From an uncultured Clostridium sp. (GTDB lineage Bacteria; Bacillota; Clostridia; TANB77; CAG-508), in contig CAOKRC010000023.1 of assembly GCA_948471035.1 (NCBI GenBank), positions 1 to 32,781 of the forward strand: a DNA stretch of 32,781 nt, given 5' to 3'. Below the pieces are notes generated by a model that was given only the letters and a program-made list of their open reading frames with translations, was not told where the DNA came from and searched no databases. How positions within the stretch are numbered: the stretch's first letter is position 1; each line of letters starts with the position of its first letter. Below are positions 17,201 to 24,953 of this stretch, piece after piece. A program made the translations under genes and the position numbers.

Positions 17201-19685
17201 AAATGAAATGGGAGAAAAATATCTATCTGTAAGCATTAGCAACGATAAATTTAGTTGTTCTGTAAGTTTACGTTGGAATAACTATATAAAAGGTGATACA
17301 ACAAAAGAAATTAACATTCCAGATGCAAATTTAAAGAAAATATTATTAGAAAATAATGATATGGACAATGACAAAAAAATAACAGAGCAAGATATGATAA
17401 ATATGCAATGGATGGATGGCTACAATGCTGAAATATCAAGCCTAGAAGGTTTACAATATGCTAAAAATTTAAAATATATAGGACTATCAGGAAACTATAT
17501 TAAAGACTTATCACCAATTCTTGGAATAACTACATTAGAAAGTGTTGATTTAAGTAATAACTTACTTACAGATATTTCAGGATTAGGTAGTACAAAATGG
17601 ACTGCATTAAATTACATTAATCTTAATAATAATTTTATAAACTTTAAAAATAGTACAAACTATAATACATTAAAAAATATTATGAAATCGATACAAAATG
17701 AATATTATGATTGGGAAAATGAACTTACACAAACTATAAATTCTCAATATGAAAACATAGGTGAAATTGATAATGAAGTTATTTTAGAAGATGCTTTAAA
17801 AGCAAGATTGATAAGACTTGGAATTGATACAAATAAAGATGGAAAAATAACAAGAAGAGAAATGTACTATGCAAATATGTTAAATGGTCAAGAAGATATG
17901 TTTGAACTTAATCTTTCAAATGCAAACATAACTAATATATCTGGCTTAGAATATCTTGGATTTAGCTATATTGATTTATCTGATAATAATATTGAAGATA
18001 TAACACCTATTACAAAGAATAAGAAAGTGATATTTATTAATTTATCAAATAACAATATTAGTAATATTTCAGGAATAGAGAATAATTACAATTTAATAGA
18101 TATTAACTTATCAAATAATAAAATAACAAATATAACACCTCTTACAAATTTATTTAGTATGAAGAAAAAAGCAAATTGGAGAGAAGTCTATATAAACTTA
18201 GCAAATAATGAGATTTCAAATATAGACTGTGTAAAGAATTGGAAAAATCTTGCTACTTTAGATTTATCAGGAAATAAGATAACAAACATTAAAGAACTTA
18301 ATAATTATAACTTTAAGTTATGGGATAATATGGACGAAGATACAATTAAAGAAATGGCAAGTTATTTAACAATAGACTTATCAGAAAATAATATTGATAT
18401 GACGAAAGCTGAAAATAAAAAAGCAAAAGAATTATTTGATAATATGGGCGCAACATTAAAATTAGTTGATAAAACTAAAACAACAGAATATGTGTTAGAT
18501 AATAATGGACGTTATTCAAAAGATAGTAATTTAGGAATAATAAGTACTGAATTATCAAATGAAGGACAATATGAATTTGTACCAGAAATAGATAGAACAT
18601 ATTATCCAAATGGTTCAGATGAAAAACTAGCAGGAATATTTGTAAATACAAAATACTATGACGGAGATAGTAAACATAGTGAAGAAATAAAAGCTAAAGG
18701 TTATGATGTGGAAATACTTGTAACAGGTGCAATAAAAACAGAAAATGAATTAGATGGAACAGAGTATTTAATATTTACACTAAAACTTCCAAATGAATAT
18801 GTTGGTGGAGAAGCATTGATGCAAACTGAAAATTGTTCAATAATAAAAACTACAAGAAATACATTAGAACTAAAATTAATACTTAACCCAGATGAAAAAG
18901 ATAACAAATATGCTAGTATTAATGCATCAATACTTTTAAAAGCAAAAGAACTTACTATAAAAGCAGCAGATAGTAATGATGAAATAATAAAAGCAATAAA
19001 GAATGGACAAAATGTTACAATTGATATGGTAGAAAATGTAAAAGATGTTGAAGCAGAAATATTTAGAAATTTAGCTAATAAAGATAATGTTGATTTAAAA
19101 GTACAAACTTCAAATGCAATATGGAAATTTAATAGTAATGATATAACAGACCCTAACATAAATGTTAATCCAACAGTTACTATAGCTAATAATAAATTTG
19201 AAAATATGGATAAAACACCATTTGAAGATGCCATTTACTTAAAATTTGACCACGAAGGACCATTACCAGGAAAAGCTGAAATAGAATTAGATATTTCACA
19301 ATATAATATATATGAAAAAGGAAAAACAGTTTATTTATACTACTATGATAGCACTAAAAAAGAATATCAATATCTAAATGCTTTAATAGTAGGAGATAAG
19401 AGAGTAACAATAACACTAGACCACTGTTCAGAATATGTAATATCAGATAAATTATTAGTAGCTAATATAGATGACGAAAATAATGGAGGAAATGGAGAAG
19501 GAACACCAGAACAAGGAACAGTAATAGATGATAATGCAAACAATGTAAATAAACCAAGTAATCCAAACAAACCAAATACAGGAGATAATAGACATATAAG
19601 TTTCTGGATATCTTTAATGTTCGTTTCTATAGTTGGAATAGTATATATTGTGTTACAAAATAGAAAAGAAAAACATAATAAGTAA
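14259..19685 (+). CDS. Sortase-anchored leucine-rich-repeat surface protein, 1808 aa
   Basis: An internalin-like wall protein. The ATG at 14259 follows AGAGGGG; it opens a signal peptide (KLIVCLTVLLMISAYLPA, about residues 10-27). A Thr/Glu/Gln-rich low-complexity spacer with AQPQAETT repeats covers about 45-125. Five modules follow. Each opens with a DxxxDG-type calcium-loop-like segment: YDKNGDKAIT (about 135), YDADGDKVIT (461), DLNKDNQIS (722), DMDNDKKIT (1033), DTNKDGKIT (1188). Each continues with LRR turns such as LTELDLSANYIEDI. A beta-rich region covers about 1410-1750. The C-terminus has NKPNTGDN, a hydrophobic helix and RKEKHNK, a sortase signal of the xPxTG type. The class B sortase gene comes next. 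A role in adhesion is inference. There is no in-frame CGG in the whole gene. Confidence 0.92.
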   Translation: MKEKNFKEIARKLIVCLTVLLMISAYLPAINTIVKATVPDENQITKTTNQTGANNQVPLAEAETKKTETDLEQSKTETKEEETPLAQPQAETTKPETTETNSVQPKTETTIAQPQAETNTTIEIKDAKLKEYLLNNYDKNGDKAITESEMLEITSLSIYDSNIKDLTGLEYAKNIEELYLTSNQYENMNSVYGLLNLKKLTLEGNNIKNLVNFKNANKLEELRLYNYNSSNNDVINYSYIASITSLKTLEITDTSLTTAFNINTLSKLTNLEKLNLNLNNQIKDITNIGSFANLTELDLSANYIEDISPLKNLTKLETLRIKTTDSDKNMETLKAINVKQSLYYYQDIDNIYIEKGKKTEAELPTVIQKMTDKNSPIYTEEINVDSSLISLNNDKTKLILDGTKAELGTGTSYIRANHDYNNEDQGGRTVQLNIKYTVHETVEKKEEVNIPDSELKRYLLKEYDADGDKVITNYDMLQIKTLYIAGNYDIKNLTGLEVAQNITSLSLSANYTDVSAVNKLKNLKTLSISNYATDIIPKLTIVNNLTSLTINNYNGKELDYAQLGTLKNLQELTVYESGRKTNIDMNTLKNLTNLKTLRITTTVKLDNLDALQQLKALTTLGLHTGDKLEDIAFVSKLTWLTNLDLSDNMISNITPLRALTKLTYLNIERNPINTKESETAETLKTLKDKGTNISVIETNATTNIEFKDAKFKEVLLKNNTADLNKDNQISIEEMERLSYLYLSASNNETISSIDEITYATNLYHISIYSKVEDLTPITKLKNLKNLSISGDSLNDKNLKIIAGLTNLETLSVSVNNNINNLEVFGNLKNLKDLSVSCYVYVEGKQKVFDLKGIEKLTNLNRVSVLGSVSNINLLKKLPKLQRIETSEKLYKEDGTQLTNKELVDFLKSLNVKNIRFSGSQSEVKLGNILVGSNQKLNLATIDNELIKLAFTPGSMFYDEYTKVSFYENNENKIEHPITLNTNEMGEKYLSVSISNDKFSCSVSLRWNNYIKGDTTKEINIPDANLKKILLENNDMDNDKKITEQDMINMQWMDGYNAEISSLEGLQYAKNLKYIGLSGNYIKDLSPILGITTLESVDLSNNLLTDISGLGSTKWTALNYINLNNNFINFKNSTNYNTLKNIMKSIQNEYYDWENELTQTINSQYENIGEIDNEVILEDALKARLIRLGIDTNKDGKITRREMYYANMLNGQEDMFELNLSNANITNISGLEYLGFSYIDLSDNNIEDITPITKNKKVIFINLSNNNISNISGIENNYNLIDINLSNNKITNITPLTNLFSMKKKANWREVYINLANNEISNIDCVKNWKNLATLDLSGNKITNIKELNNYNFKLWDNMDEDTIKEMASYLTIDLSENNIDMTKAENKKAKELFDNMGATLKLVDKTKTTEYVLDNNGRYSKDSNLGIISTELSNEGQYEFVPEIDRTYYPNGSDEKLAGIFVNTKYYDGDSKHSEEIKAKGYDVEILVTGAIKTENELDGTEYLIFTLKLPNEYVGGEALMQTENCSIIKTTRNTLELKLILNPDEKDNKYASINASILLKAKELTIKAADSNDEIIKAIKNGQNVTIDMVENVKDVEAEIFRNLANKDNVDLKVQTSNAIWKFNSNDITDPNINVNPTVTIANNKFENMDKTPFEDAIYLKFDHEGPLPGKAEIELDISQYNIYEKGKTVYLYYYDSTKKEYQYLNALIVGDKRVTITLDHCSEYVISDKLLVANIDDENNGGNGEGTPEQGTVIDDNANNVNKPSNPNKPNTGDNRHISFWISLMFVSIVGIVYIVLQNRKEKHNK

Positions 19686-19697
19686 AACACATTAATT

Positions 19698-19742
19698 AAA
19701 AATAGCATGGCTAGCTTATTATAAGCAGTCAATGCTATTTTT
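19698..19742 (+). terminator. Terminator of the LRR protein gene
   Basis: An 11-bp perfect stem AAAAATAGCAT / ATGCTATTTTT with a 23-base, partly self-pairing loop and a terminal T-run. Confidence 0.75.
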
Positions 19743-19827
19743 AAAATAAATAAGTAAAAGTGTATATAGTTATTGCATTATGTATACACTTTTACAAATA
19801 TAAGCTGTAAAATAAAGAAGGTGCATG

Positions 19828-20556
19828 ATGAAGAAGAAAATAAGAAATATAATACTCTTTATACTAATAGTAATACTTATTTTTTCAGTATTGAAAATTT
19901 GTGATTATGTAAAAGAGACTATTATAAATAACAAATTAAATAGTGATTTAGCCAGTAAAGCAGTAACTATAGTTGAGGTGCAAGGACAAGGAGAAAGAAC
20001 TCCTATAACTGTGGATTTTGAAAAATTAAAGCAAGAAAATAGTGATATAGTAGGATGGCTTTATTCTACTAACACTCCAATTAATTATCCAGTAGTACAA
20101 GGGACTGATAACGAATTCTATGTTCATACATTAGTAAATAAAAAGAAAGGGTCTTCTGGCACTTTATTTATGGATTATAGAAATGATAAAAATATAGGAG
20201 ATTATAATACTATCATTTATGGTCATAACATGAAAAATACTACAATGTTTGGTACAATTAAAAAATATAGAAATCAAAGTTATTATGATGAGCATAAGAT
20301 TATGTATTATATAACACCAGAAAAGAGCTACAAGGTAGAATTATTTACAGAATATACTACTTCAATAGATTCTAATATATATGATTTAGATAAATTAGAC
20401 AAAAATAAAATAGAAGACTTAAAGAAAAAATCAAATTTTCAAAATGATGTAATTGTAAATGAAGAAGATAAAATTTTAACTTTATCTACATGTGCATATG
20501 ATTACGAAGATGCAAGATATATTTTAATGGGAGTATTAAGAGAGATATCATTATAA
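19828..20556 (+). CDS. Class B sortase, 242 aa
   Basis: A membrane-bound cysteine transpeptidase that links surface proteins to peptidoglycan. One N-terminal membrane helix (IILFILIVILIFSVL) precedes the catalytic domain. Visible active-site residues are His in YGHNMKN (about 133), Cys in TLSTCAY (about 222) and Arg in DARYILMG (about 230); the YPVVQGTDNEFY block is typical of class B. ATG at 19828 fits the AAGGTG site better than the adjacent ATG at 19825. Location right after a large protein with an NKPNTG tail suggests that protein is its substrate, although class B enzymes more often use NPxTN-like signals. Confidence 0.92.
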   Translation: MKKKIRNIILFILIVILIFSVLKICDYVKETIINNKLNSDLASKAVTIVEVQGQGERTPITVDFEKLKQENSDIVGWLYSTNTPINYPVVQGTDNEFYVHTLVNKKKGSSGTLFMDYRNDKNIGDYNTIIYGHNMKNTTMFGTIKKYRNQSYYDEHKIMYYITPEKSYKVELFTEYTTSIDSNIYDLDKLDKNKIEDLKKKSNFQNDVIVNEEDKILTLSTCAYDYEDARYILMGVLREISL

Positions 20557-20711
20557 AATTGTATAAAAAAGAGAATTTAGTTTGAAATGTAATTTTCTTT
20601 TGTAACTTATATATGTCTTTAGAGCAAAGCAAAAAAGAAATTTACTTTGAAAGAAATTTTATAGCTATATGTATGCTTTACAAGTGAACAGAGAGAGGAA
20701 TGAAATTTAAA

Positions 20712-21074
20712 ATGAATAAAGAGGAAAGTACTAAGAAAAGCAGAAAAAAGAAGATAAAAGTTAATAATAAGAAGCGATTAATGCTAATTATAACAGTTAT
20801 TATCATATTGTTTGCAGTAATTCTTTTTGCAATTTTTAATGGACAAAATGCAAAAAGGCAAGGCAATAAGCATACAGGAACAGAAGTAATGAATAGAGGT
20901 CTATATACTGATATGACATCAAAGGAAATGTATGAGCAAACAAGAGGGCTACAACCTAGTGAAAAACAAGGATTAGTAGAAACATTTATAAAAAAATGGA
21001 AACAAGATAAAAAGAACAATATTGAAACTATAGCAGATAATGAAACACATGCAAGATATCTATTTTGCAATTGA
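20712..21074 (+). CDS. Single-pass membrane protein, 120 aa
   Basis: I do not recognise it. A very basic N-terminus (KKSRKKKIKVNNKKR) precedes one membrane helix (LIITVIIILFAVILFAIF, about residues 27-44) and a soluble acidic/basic tail with MTSKEMYEQTRGLQPSEKQ. ATG at 20712 and ATG at 20700 are both possible; AGAGG is too close to the latter. It lies behind the sortase gene (155-base gap holding no other gene) and may be exported, but no function can be assigned. Confidence 0.55.
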   Translation: MNKEESTKKSRKKKIKVNNKKRLMLIITVIIILFAVILFAIFNGQNAKRQGNKHTGTEVMNRGLYTDMTSKEMYEQTRGLQPSEKQGLVETFIKKWKQDKKNNIETIADNETHARYLFCN

Positions 21075-21131
21075 TTAATATAAAGAGGTGTTTTTTTATT
21101 ATAAATTTTCAAAAAAATTACCCAAAATATA

Positions 21132-21154
21132 GGGGCGGACTGCATGTCCGCCCT
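21132..21154. terminator. GC-rich hairpin between convergent genes
   Basis: The perfect 8-bp stem GGGCGGAC / GTCCGCCC with a 5-base loop is conspicuous in AT-rich DNA and lies between the gene ending at 21074 (+) and tmcAL ending at 21170 (-). Read leftward it is followed by a T-rich tract; termination of both genes is likely. Confidence 0.6.
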
Positions 21155-21169
21155 TGAGTTATAATATTT

Positions 21170-22405
21170 TTATAAAGTAATAATATTGTGAGTATAGTCT
21201 AATCCGCTAGTTGAATCATAGTCATATCCTAATGTATATATATCAGTAGCGAAAATATCTTTTTCTAACATACTTTTAGACATTTTATTATTTGATGTAT
21301 CTAAATATTTTTTAACAGAAGTTATAATTTCAAGTTTAGGGTTTAAGTGATTAATTCCTCCTAATAAATCTTTTCCTCTATCATTAAAACCAAGAACACG
21401 TACATATGGAGTTGTTACTTTTCTTGAGTTTAGCATATCTTTTTTAGTTATTCCTAATAAACAATATAGAAAAATTCGTTTAATTCTTGTTGTAGTATAA
21501 CGTTTACTTTTAATTATAGTAAGTAGTTCATCAATAGTATTACAAGAATTAGCAGCATTTTTTATTGCATATTCTAATCCTTCAGTTACATCAGGTAAGT
21601 CTGCTATTTCTTCAAGGCTCATTTTACGGAAGTTATATATAATTTCTCTTTCAAATTTAGCGATATTTGGTACAGTATGACCTGATCTTAAACATTCATA
21701 CATAATATCAAAAGAGCTTTTTGGCATAGCACGTCTTAAACTCCAAACATCATTTGTGATTGCAATTTTTCTAATAGCAGTTGCACTGGCCATTCCATCA
21801 ACAATTTCTGTTGAGTTATAATCAACTTTATTTCTATTTATACTTACAGGAACAATACGACTTTTATATTTTTTTAATGCTTTTAAATATTCTATGGCAA
21901 GTATATTATTTGGACTAGATAAAACATTAGCATATTTTCTAATATCATTTAAATACATAAGTAAAGCATTTTCACGTGCTTTAGGATATGAGATTCCTTT
22001 GGTTAATTCATGGTTTAAAAGCGAAACAAATTCTTTTGGTTCACTATATAAGATATTTGCAAAATCATCTAAGATTTTAACATTGCAAAGTTCACTACCA
22101 AAAGAAATATAATCTACTATATTCAAAGAATTTAGAATTCTAATTGCACCTTCAGCAAAGTTCTCTGCACTTGATATACTATATATTAAAGGTAACTCAA
22201 TAACAAGGTCGATACCATTTTGAAGAGCCATTTCTGTTTTTGACCATTTGTCAACTAAAGAAGTATCACCACGTTGTACAAAGTTACCACTAATAACAGC
22301 AATAGTATAATCAGCGTCTATTGCTTTTTTTGATTCATTTAAATGGTATAAATGACCGTTATGAAATGGATTATATTCGGCAATAATACCAAGTACTTTA
22401 TTCAT
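21170..22405 (-). CDS. tmcAL: tRNA(Met) cytidine acetate ligase TmcAL, 411 aa
   Basis: TmcAL (formerly YlbM) uses ATP and acetate to make N4-acetylcytidine at the wobble base of elongator tRNA(Met), which secures AUG decoding. The nucleotidyltransferase fold is at the N-terminus: GIIAEYNPFHNGHLYHL (HxGH, about residues 6-22), then ISGNFVQRGDTSLVDKW and DLVIELP. Middle and C-terminal tRNA-binding parts (SATAIRK; MPKSSFDIM; RIFLYCLLGI) are present, with normal length. The gene is divergent from rnhA and starts with ATG after GGAGG. Given the unusual CGG behaviour seen nearby, a tRNA-modifying neighbour is noted but has no evident link to CGG. Confidence 0.95.
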   Translation of the reverse strand: MNKVLGIIAEYNPFHNGHLYHLNESKKAIDADYTIAVISGNFVQRGDTSLVDKWSKTEMALQNGIDLVIELPLIYSISSAENFAEGAIRILNSLNIVDYISFGSELCNVKILDDFANILYSEPKEFVSLLNHELTKGISYPKARENALLMYLNDIRKYANVLSSPNNILAIEYLKALKKYKSRIVPVSINRNKVDYNSTEIVDGMASATAIRKIAITNDVWSLRRAMPKSSFDIMYECLRSGHTVPNIAKFEREIIYNFRKMSLEEIADLPDVTEGLEYAIKNAANSCNTIDELLTIIKSKRYTTTRIKRIFLYCLLGITKKDMLNSRKVTTPYVRVLGFNDRGKDLLGGINHLNPKLEIITSVKKYLDTSNNKMSKSMLEKDIFATDIYTLGYDYDSTSGLDYTHNIITL

Positions 22406-22543
22406 AAATTTATCCTCCTATATTGCAACCTGAAACAATTTACTGATATAATATCATAAAAGAAAATAAATTTCAAATATTATGATAAAATTTATATGAA
22501 ATATGTAAAAAAATTAATAAAAATATCAAGATAGGAGGAAAAA

Positions 22544-22978
22544 ATGGAGGAAGTTATTATATATACAGATGGTGCATGCTCAGGAAATCCAGGTCCAGGA
22601 GGTTGGGGAAGTATTCTTATGTATAAAGAAAATACTAAGGAAATTTCAGGAGCATTAAAAGATACTACAAATAATGTAATGGAATTAACAGCTGTTATTG
22701 AAGCACTTAAATTATTAAAATTCAAATGTAATGTAAAACTATATAGTGATAGTGCATATGTTGTTAATGCATTTAATCAAAAATGGATTTATGGATGGTT
22801 GAAAAATGGCTGGAAAAATTCTAATAAAGAGCCAGTAAAAAATAAGGAATTATGGGAAGAATTATATTCATTAACTAATATTCACAATGTAGAATTTATT
22901 AAAGTAAAAGGACACGCAGACAATAAGTATAATAATAGATGTGATGAAATGGCAAGAAATGCTATTAGTACTTTATAA
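22544..22978 (+). CDS. rnhA: Ribonuclease HI, 144 aa
   Basis: It cleaves the RNA strand of RNA-DNA hybrids. It is a full-length single-domain enzyme: [16 protein letters not shown] (first catalytic Asp), [12 protein letters not shown] (catalytic Glu), [12 protein letters not shown] (second Asp), [11 protein letters not shown] handle region, and [18 protein letters not shown] (His loop and last Asp). Start ATG behind AGGAGG. Confidence 0.97.
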   Translation: MEEVIIYTDGACSGNPGPGGWGSILMYKENTKEISGALKDTTNNVMELTAVIEALKLLKFKCNVKLYSDSAYVVNAFNQKWIYGWLKNGWKNSNKEPVKNKELWEELYSLTNIHNVEFIKVKGHADNKYNNRCDEMARNAISTL

Positions 22979-23028
22979 AAAATTAGTTACAGTTAAAGCT
23001 ATATTTTAGAATGATCTACAAAAGCATA

Positions 23029-23148
23029 CAAGAAAGCCCCTTTAACAAGGAGGGTCAGCATAGCTGACTAGATGTTCTTAAAAGCAATAATAAGAACCTT
23101 ACGTCAGTCCTACGGACTGAAACCTCCCTTGTTAAAGGAGGTTTCTTG
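23029..23148. repeat. 120-bp palindromic (MITE-like) intergenic repeat
   Basis: Terminal inverted repeats of about 26 bp with few mismatches: left arm reads CAAGAAAGCCCCTTTAACAA then GGAGGG, right arm CCTCCCTTGTTAAAGGAGG then TTTCTTG. Inside are two small hairpins, TCAGC-A-TAGCTGA and TCAGTCC-TA-CGGACTGA, and a complementary pair AAGGTTCTTATT/AATAAGAACC-type. There is no coding capacity. It looks like a non-autonomous mobile repeat or a fixed intergenic palindrome; related small hairpins in AGG/CCT frames occur at 14064 and 27113. Confidence 0.65.
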
Positions 23149-23215
23149 CGGATTCTTCGAAGTTTTTTATGCAGTAAGGTTGAACTGTAACCAAAATTAC
23201 AGTTTAGCCGTATAA

Positions 23216-23258
23216 AATTAGCACCAAAAATCAAATATATTATTTTTTGGTGCTAATT
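23216..23258. terminator. Bidirectional-type terminator
   Basis: A perfect 15-bp stem, AATTAGCACCAAAAA / TTTTTGGTGCTAATT, with a 13-base AT loop, lies between the repeat and coaE. Confidence 0.8.
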
Positions 23259-23298
23259 AAAAAAGATATAAGATGATATTAATAAATGGGGGTATAAA

Positions 23299-23883
23299 AT
23301 GAGAATTATAGGTATTACAGGAAGTTCAGGTGCTGGAAAAACAACAATATGTAATATATTAGAGGAAAAATATTTAGCACATATTATCGATGCAGATAAA
23401 GTTGCAAAAAGATTAACTAAAAAAGGAAATATGTATTTAAATTCTATTGTAGAATATTTTGGCGTAGGTATTCTTGATAATGCTGGAGAACTAAAAAGAA
23501 AAGAATTAGCAAGTATGATTTATGAAGACGAAGAAAAGAGAAATGCACTAAACAATCTTACATTTACTTATGTAGTTAAAGAAATAAAGGAAAATATTAA
23601 TAATTTACAAGATAAGGAATTGATTGTGATAGATGCACCACTTTTATATGAAAGCAATTTAGACAAAGTTTGTGATATTGTAATTGGGGTAATTGCTAAA
23701 GAAGAAGACAAAATAAATAGGATTTGTAAAAGAGATAATATTACTGAAGAAATGGCTCGAAAAAGACTTAATATACAACTAAGTGATAACTATATAAAAG
23801 ATAGAGCAGATTATATTATTGTAAATAATGGTAATTTAGAAGAATTAGAAAATGAAATTAAAAAAATATATACAGAGTATTAA
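23299..23883 (+). CDS. coaE: Dephospho-CoA kinase, 194 aa
   Basis: It catalyses the last step of coenzyme A synthesis, phosphorylation of the 3'-hydroxyl of dephospho-CoA. P-loop GITGSSGAGKTT (about residues 5-16), HIIDADKVAKRL (Asp lid/substrate site, about 32-43), DAPLLYE (about 112-118, CoA-binding) and the RKRLNIQLSD lid region are all present. Length is normal. Start ATG behind TGGGGGT. There is no in-frame CGG. Confidence 0.96.
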   Translation: MRIIGITGSSGAGKTTICNILEEKYLAHIIDADKVAKRLTKKGNMYLNSIVEYFGVGILDNAGELKRKELASMIYEDEEKRNALNNLTFTYVVKEIKENINNLQDKELIVIDAPLLYESNLDKVCDIVIGVIAKEEDKINRICKRDNITEEMARKRLNIQLSDNYIKDRADYIIVNNGNLEELENEIKKIYTEY

Positions 23884-23996
23884 AAAATGATGTACTTGTT
23901 TTTATATTAATATTTCAAACTTTTGGTGTCGCAACCTACAATTACTAACACTATAATTCAAACTCATTACATTATTGTGACATTTTTGTAATATTG

Positions 23997-24025
23997 TTGA
24001 ACTGTATACTTTTTTACAATATAAT
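23997..24025 (+). promoter_or_regulatory. Promoter of the 24065-26158 gene group
   Basis: TTGAAC and TATAAT with a 17-base spacer, 39 bases before the ATG at 24065. Confidence 0.65.
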
Positions 24026-24064
24026 AAATATATAGTATTATAGGCAAAAGATTAGGGGGATAAT

Positions 24065-24604
24065 ATGGAAACATTTGCAGATTATATATTGTCTGAAAAA
24101 GACTATATAAAGAAAATGGAAATTGTATATTATTTAAAAAAACGAACTAATATTTTCTTTGATAATTCTGTTATATTTAAAACAGAACTTGCAAGAATGT
24201 TTATAGAAGATATGTACATAGATGTAGATAAAAATTTAGTTCTAACAGCATCATTATTATGTGCATGCAAAAAGCCAGAAGATTCAAAAGATTTATCAAG
24301 AATTAAATCATATGCAAAAGATAGTGCAAATTATTTATCCACTCTAGGATTTGATGCTAGATTTTGTAAAATATGTGAAGAGACAAATAGATATAGTGGA
24401 AGTGAACCAAGAGAAAAAGAAAGTGATATATTAGAATTAGTTGATAACTTTGGAGGAATGCTTTTAAATAGACCAGAAAGAAGAGGTTTTCCTGTTGATG
24501 AAGCATTAGTTTTACTAGAATTTAGAAACATGAAAGGAAAAGATAATATTTATCTTGAAAAATTTAAAGAGTTTGTAAGTGTTACAGAGGGAATTGCGGT
24601 ATAG
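24065..24604 (+). CDS. Hypothetical protein, 179 aa
   Basis: I do not recognise it. Start ATG behind TTAGGGGGAT. The protein is soluble and mostly helical, with LLCACKKPEDSKDLSRI (about residues 59-75), FCKICEETNRYSG (about 100-112) and ELVDNFGGMLLNRPERRGF (about 126-144). The layout of helices with DNFGGMLLNRP recalls HD-like regulatory proteins of Clostridia, but no HD metal pair is evident. It precedes a small gene and endoQ in one direction and may be co-transcribed with them. Confidence 0.65.
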   Translation: METFADYILSEKDYIKKMEIVYYLKKRTNIFFDNSVIFKTELARMFIEDMYIDVDKNLVLTASLLCACKKPEDSKDLSRIKSYAKDSANYLSTLGFDARFCKICEETNRYSGSEPREKESDILELVDNFGGMLLNRPERRGFPVDEALVLLEFRNMKGKDNIYLEKFKEFVSVTEGIAV

Positions 24605-24620
24605 AAACGGAGGAGTTAAA

Positions 24621-24896
24621 ATGGGATTTTATAATGGCAAAGATGGGTCATTTTATCAAAAACATGTTGAAGTTGAAGGATATTCTAACAAACTTACAGA
24701 AGAACAAAAACAATTTAATAAATTATCACCTAATGAGATTAGAGAAGGAATTGAAATTGCACAGCAACAATACATGAGAGACATGAATGATATAAGCAAA
24801 GTACACTTAAAAACACCTTATTCTAAAGCGAAGAAAGAACCAATTGAATATGTTGTAGAAGAAACTAAAGAAAAAATAGTAGAAGAAGAAAGATAA
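24621..24896 (+). CDS. Hypothetical protein, 91 aa
   Basis: I do not recognise it. ATG at 24621 lies 7 bases after CGGAGGAG; longer frames from 24579 would overlap the previous gene and the ribosome site. It is hydrophilic and highly charged with a GFYNGKDGSFYQKHVE start, a helical middle (SPNEIREGIEIAQQQYMR) and an acidic end (VVEETKEKIVEEER). It sits 16 bases behind the 179-aa gene and 57 bases before endoQ, with a weak hairpin (24898-24922) between. Confidence 0.6.
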   Translation: MGFYNGKDGSFYQKHVEVEGYSNKLTEEQKQFNKLSPNEIREGIEIAQQQYMRDMNDISKVHLKTPYSKAKKEPIEYVVEETKEKIVEEER

Positions 24897-24897
24897 A

Positions 24898-24922
24898 TAG
24901 AGGATTATTAACTAATCCTCTA
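24898..24922 (+). terminator. Hairpin before endoQ, possible attenuator
   Basis: A perfect 10-bp stem TAGAGGATTA / TAATCCTCTA with a 5-base loop. No T-run follows, so it is a weak terminator at best and may instead protect or process the transcript. Confidence 0.45.
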
Positions 24923-24953
24923 TAATCTTATATAAGAAAGAAGGAATAGTAAA

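Noticed and set aside
18701-19234. Minus-strand frame within the LRR protein gene
   Set aside because: Ser/Phe-rich antisense of an AT-rich coding region, with no start signal.
24604-24616. CGGAGGAG before the 91-aa gene as another CGG shift site
   Set aside because: It is intergenic and serves as a ribosome site; no reading frame is restored by removing the C.
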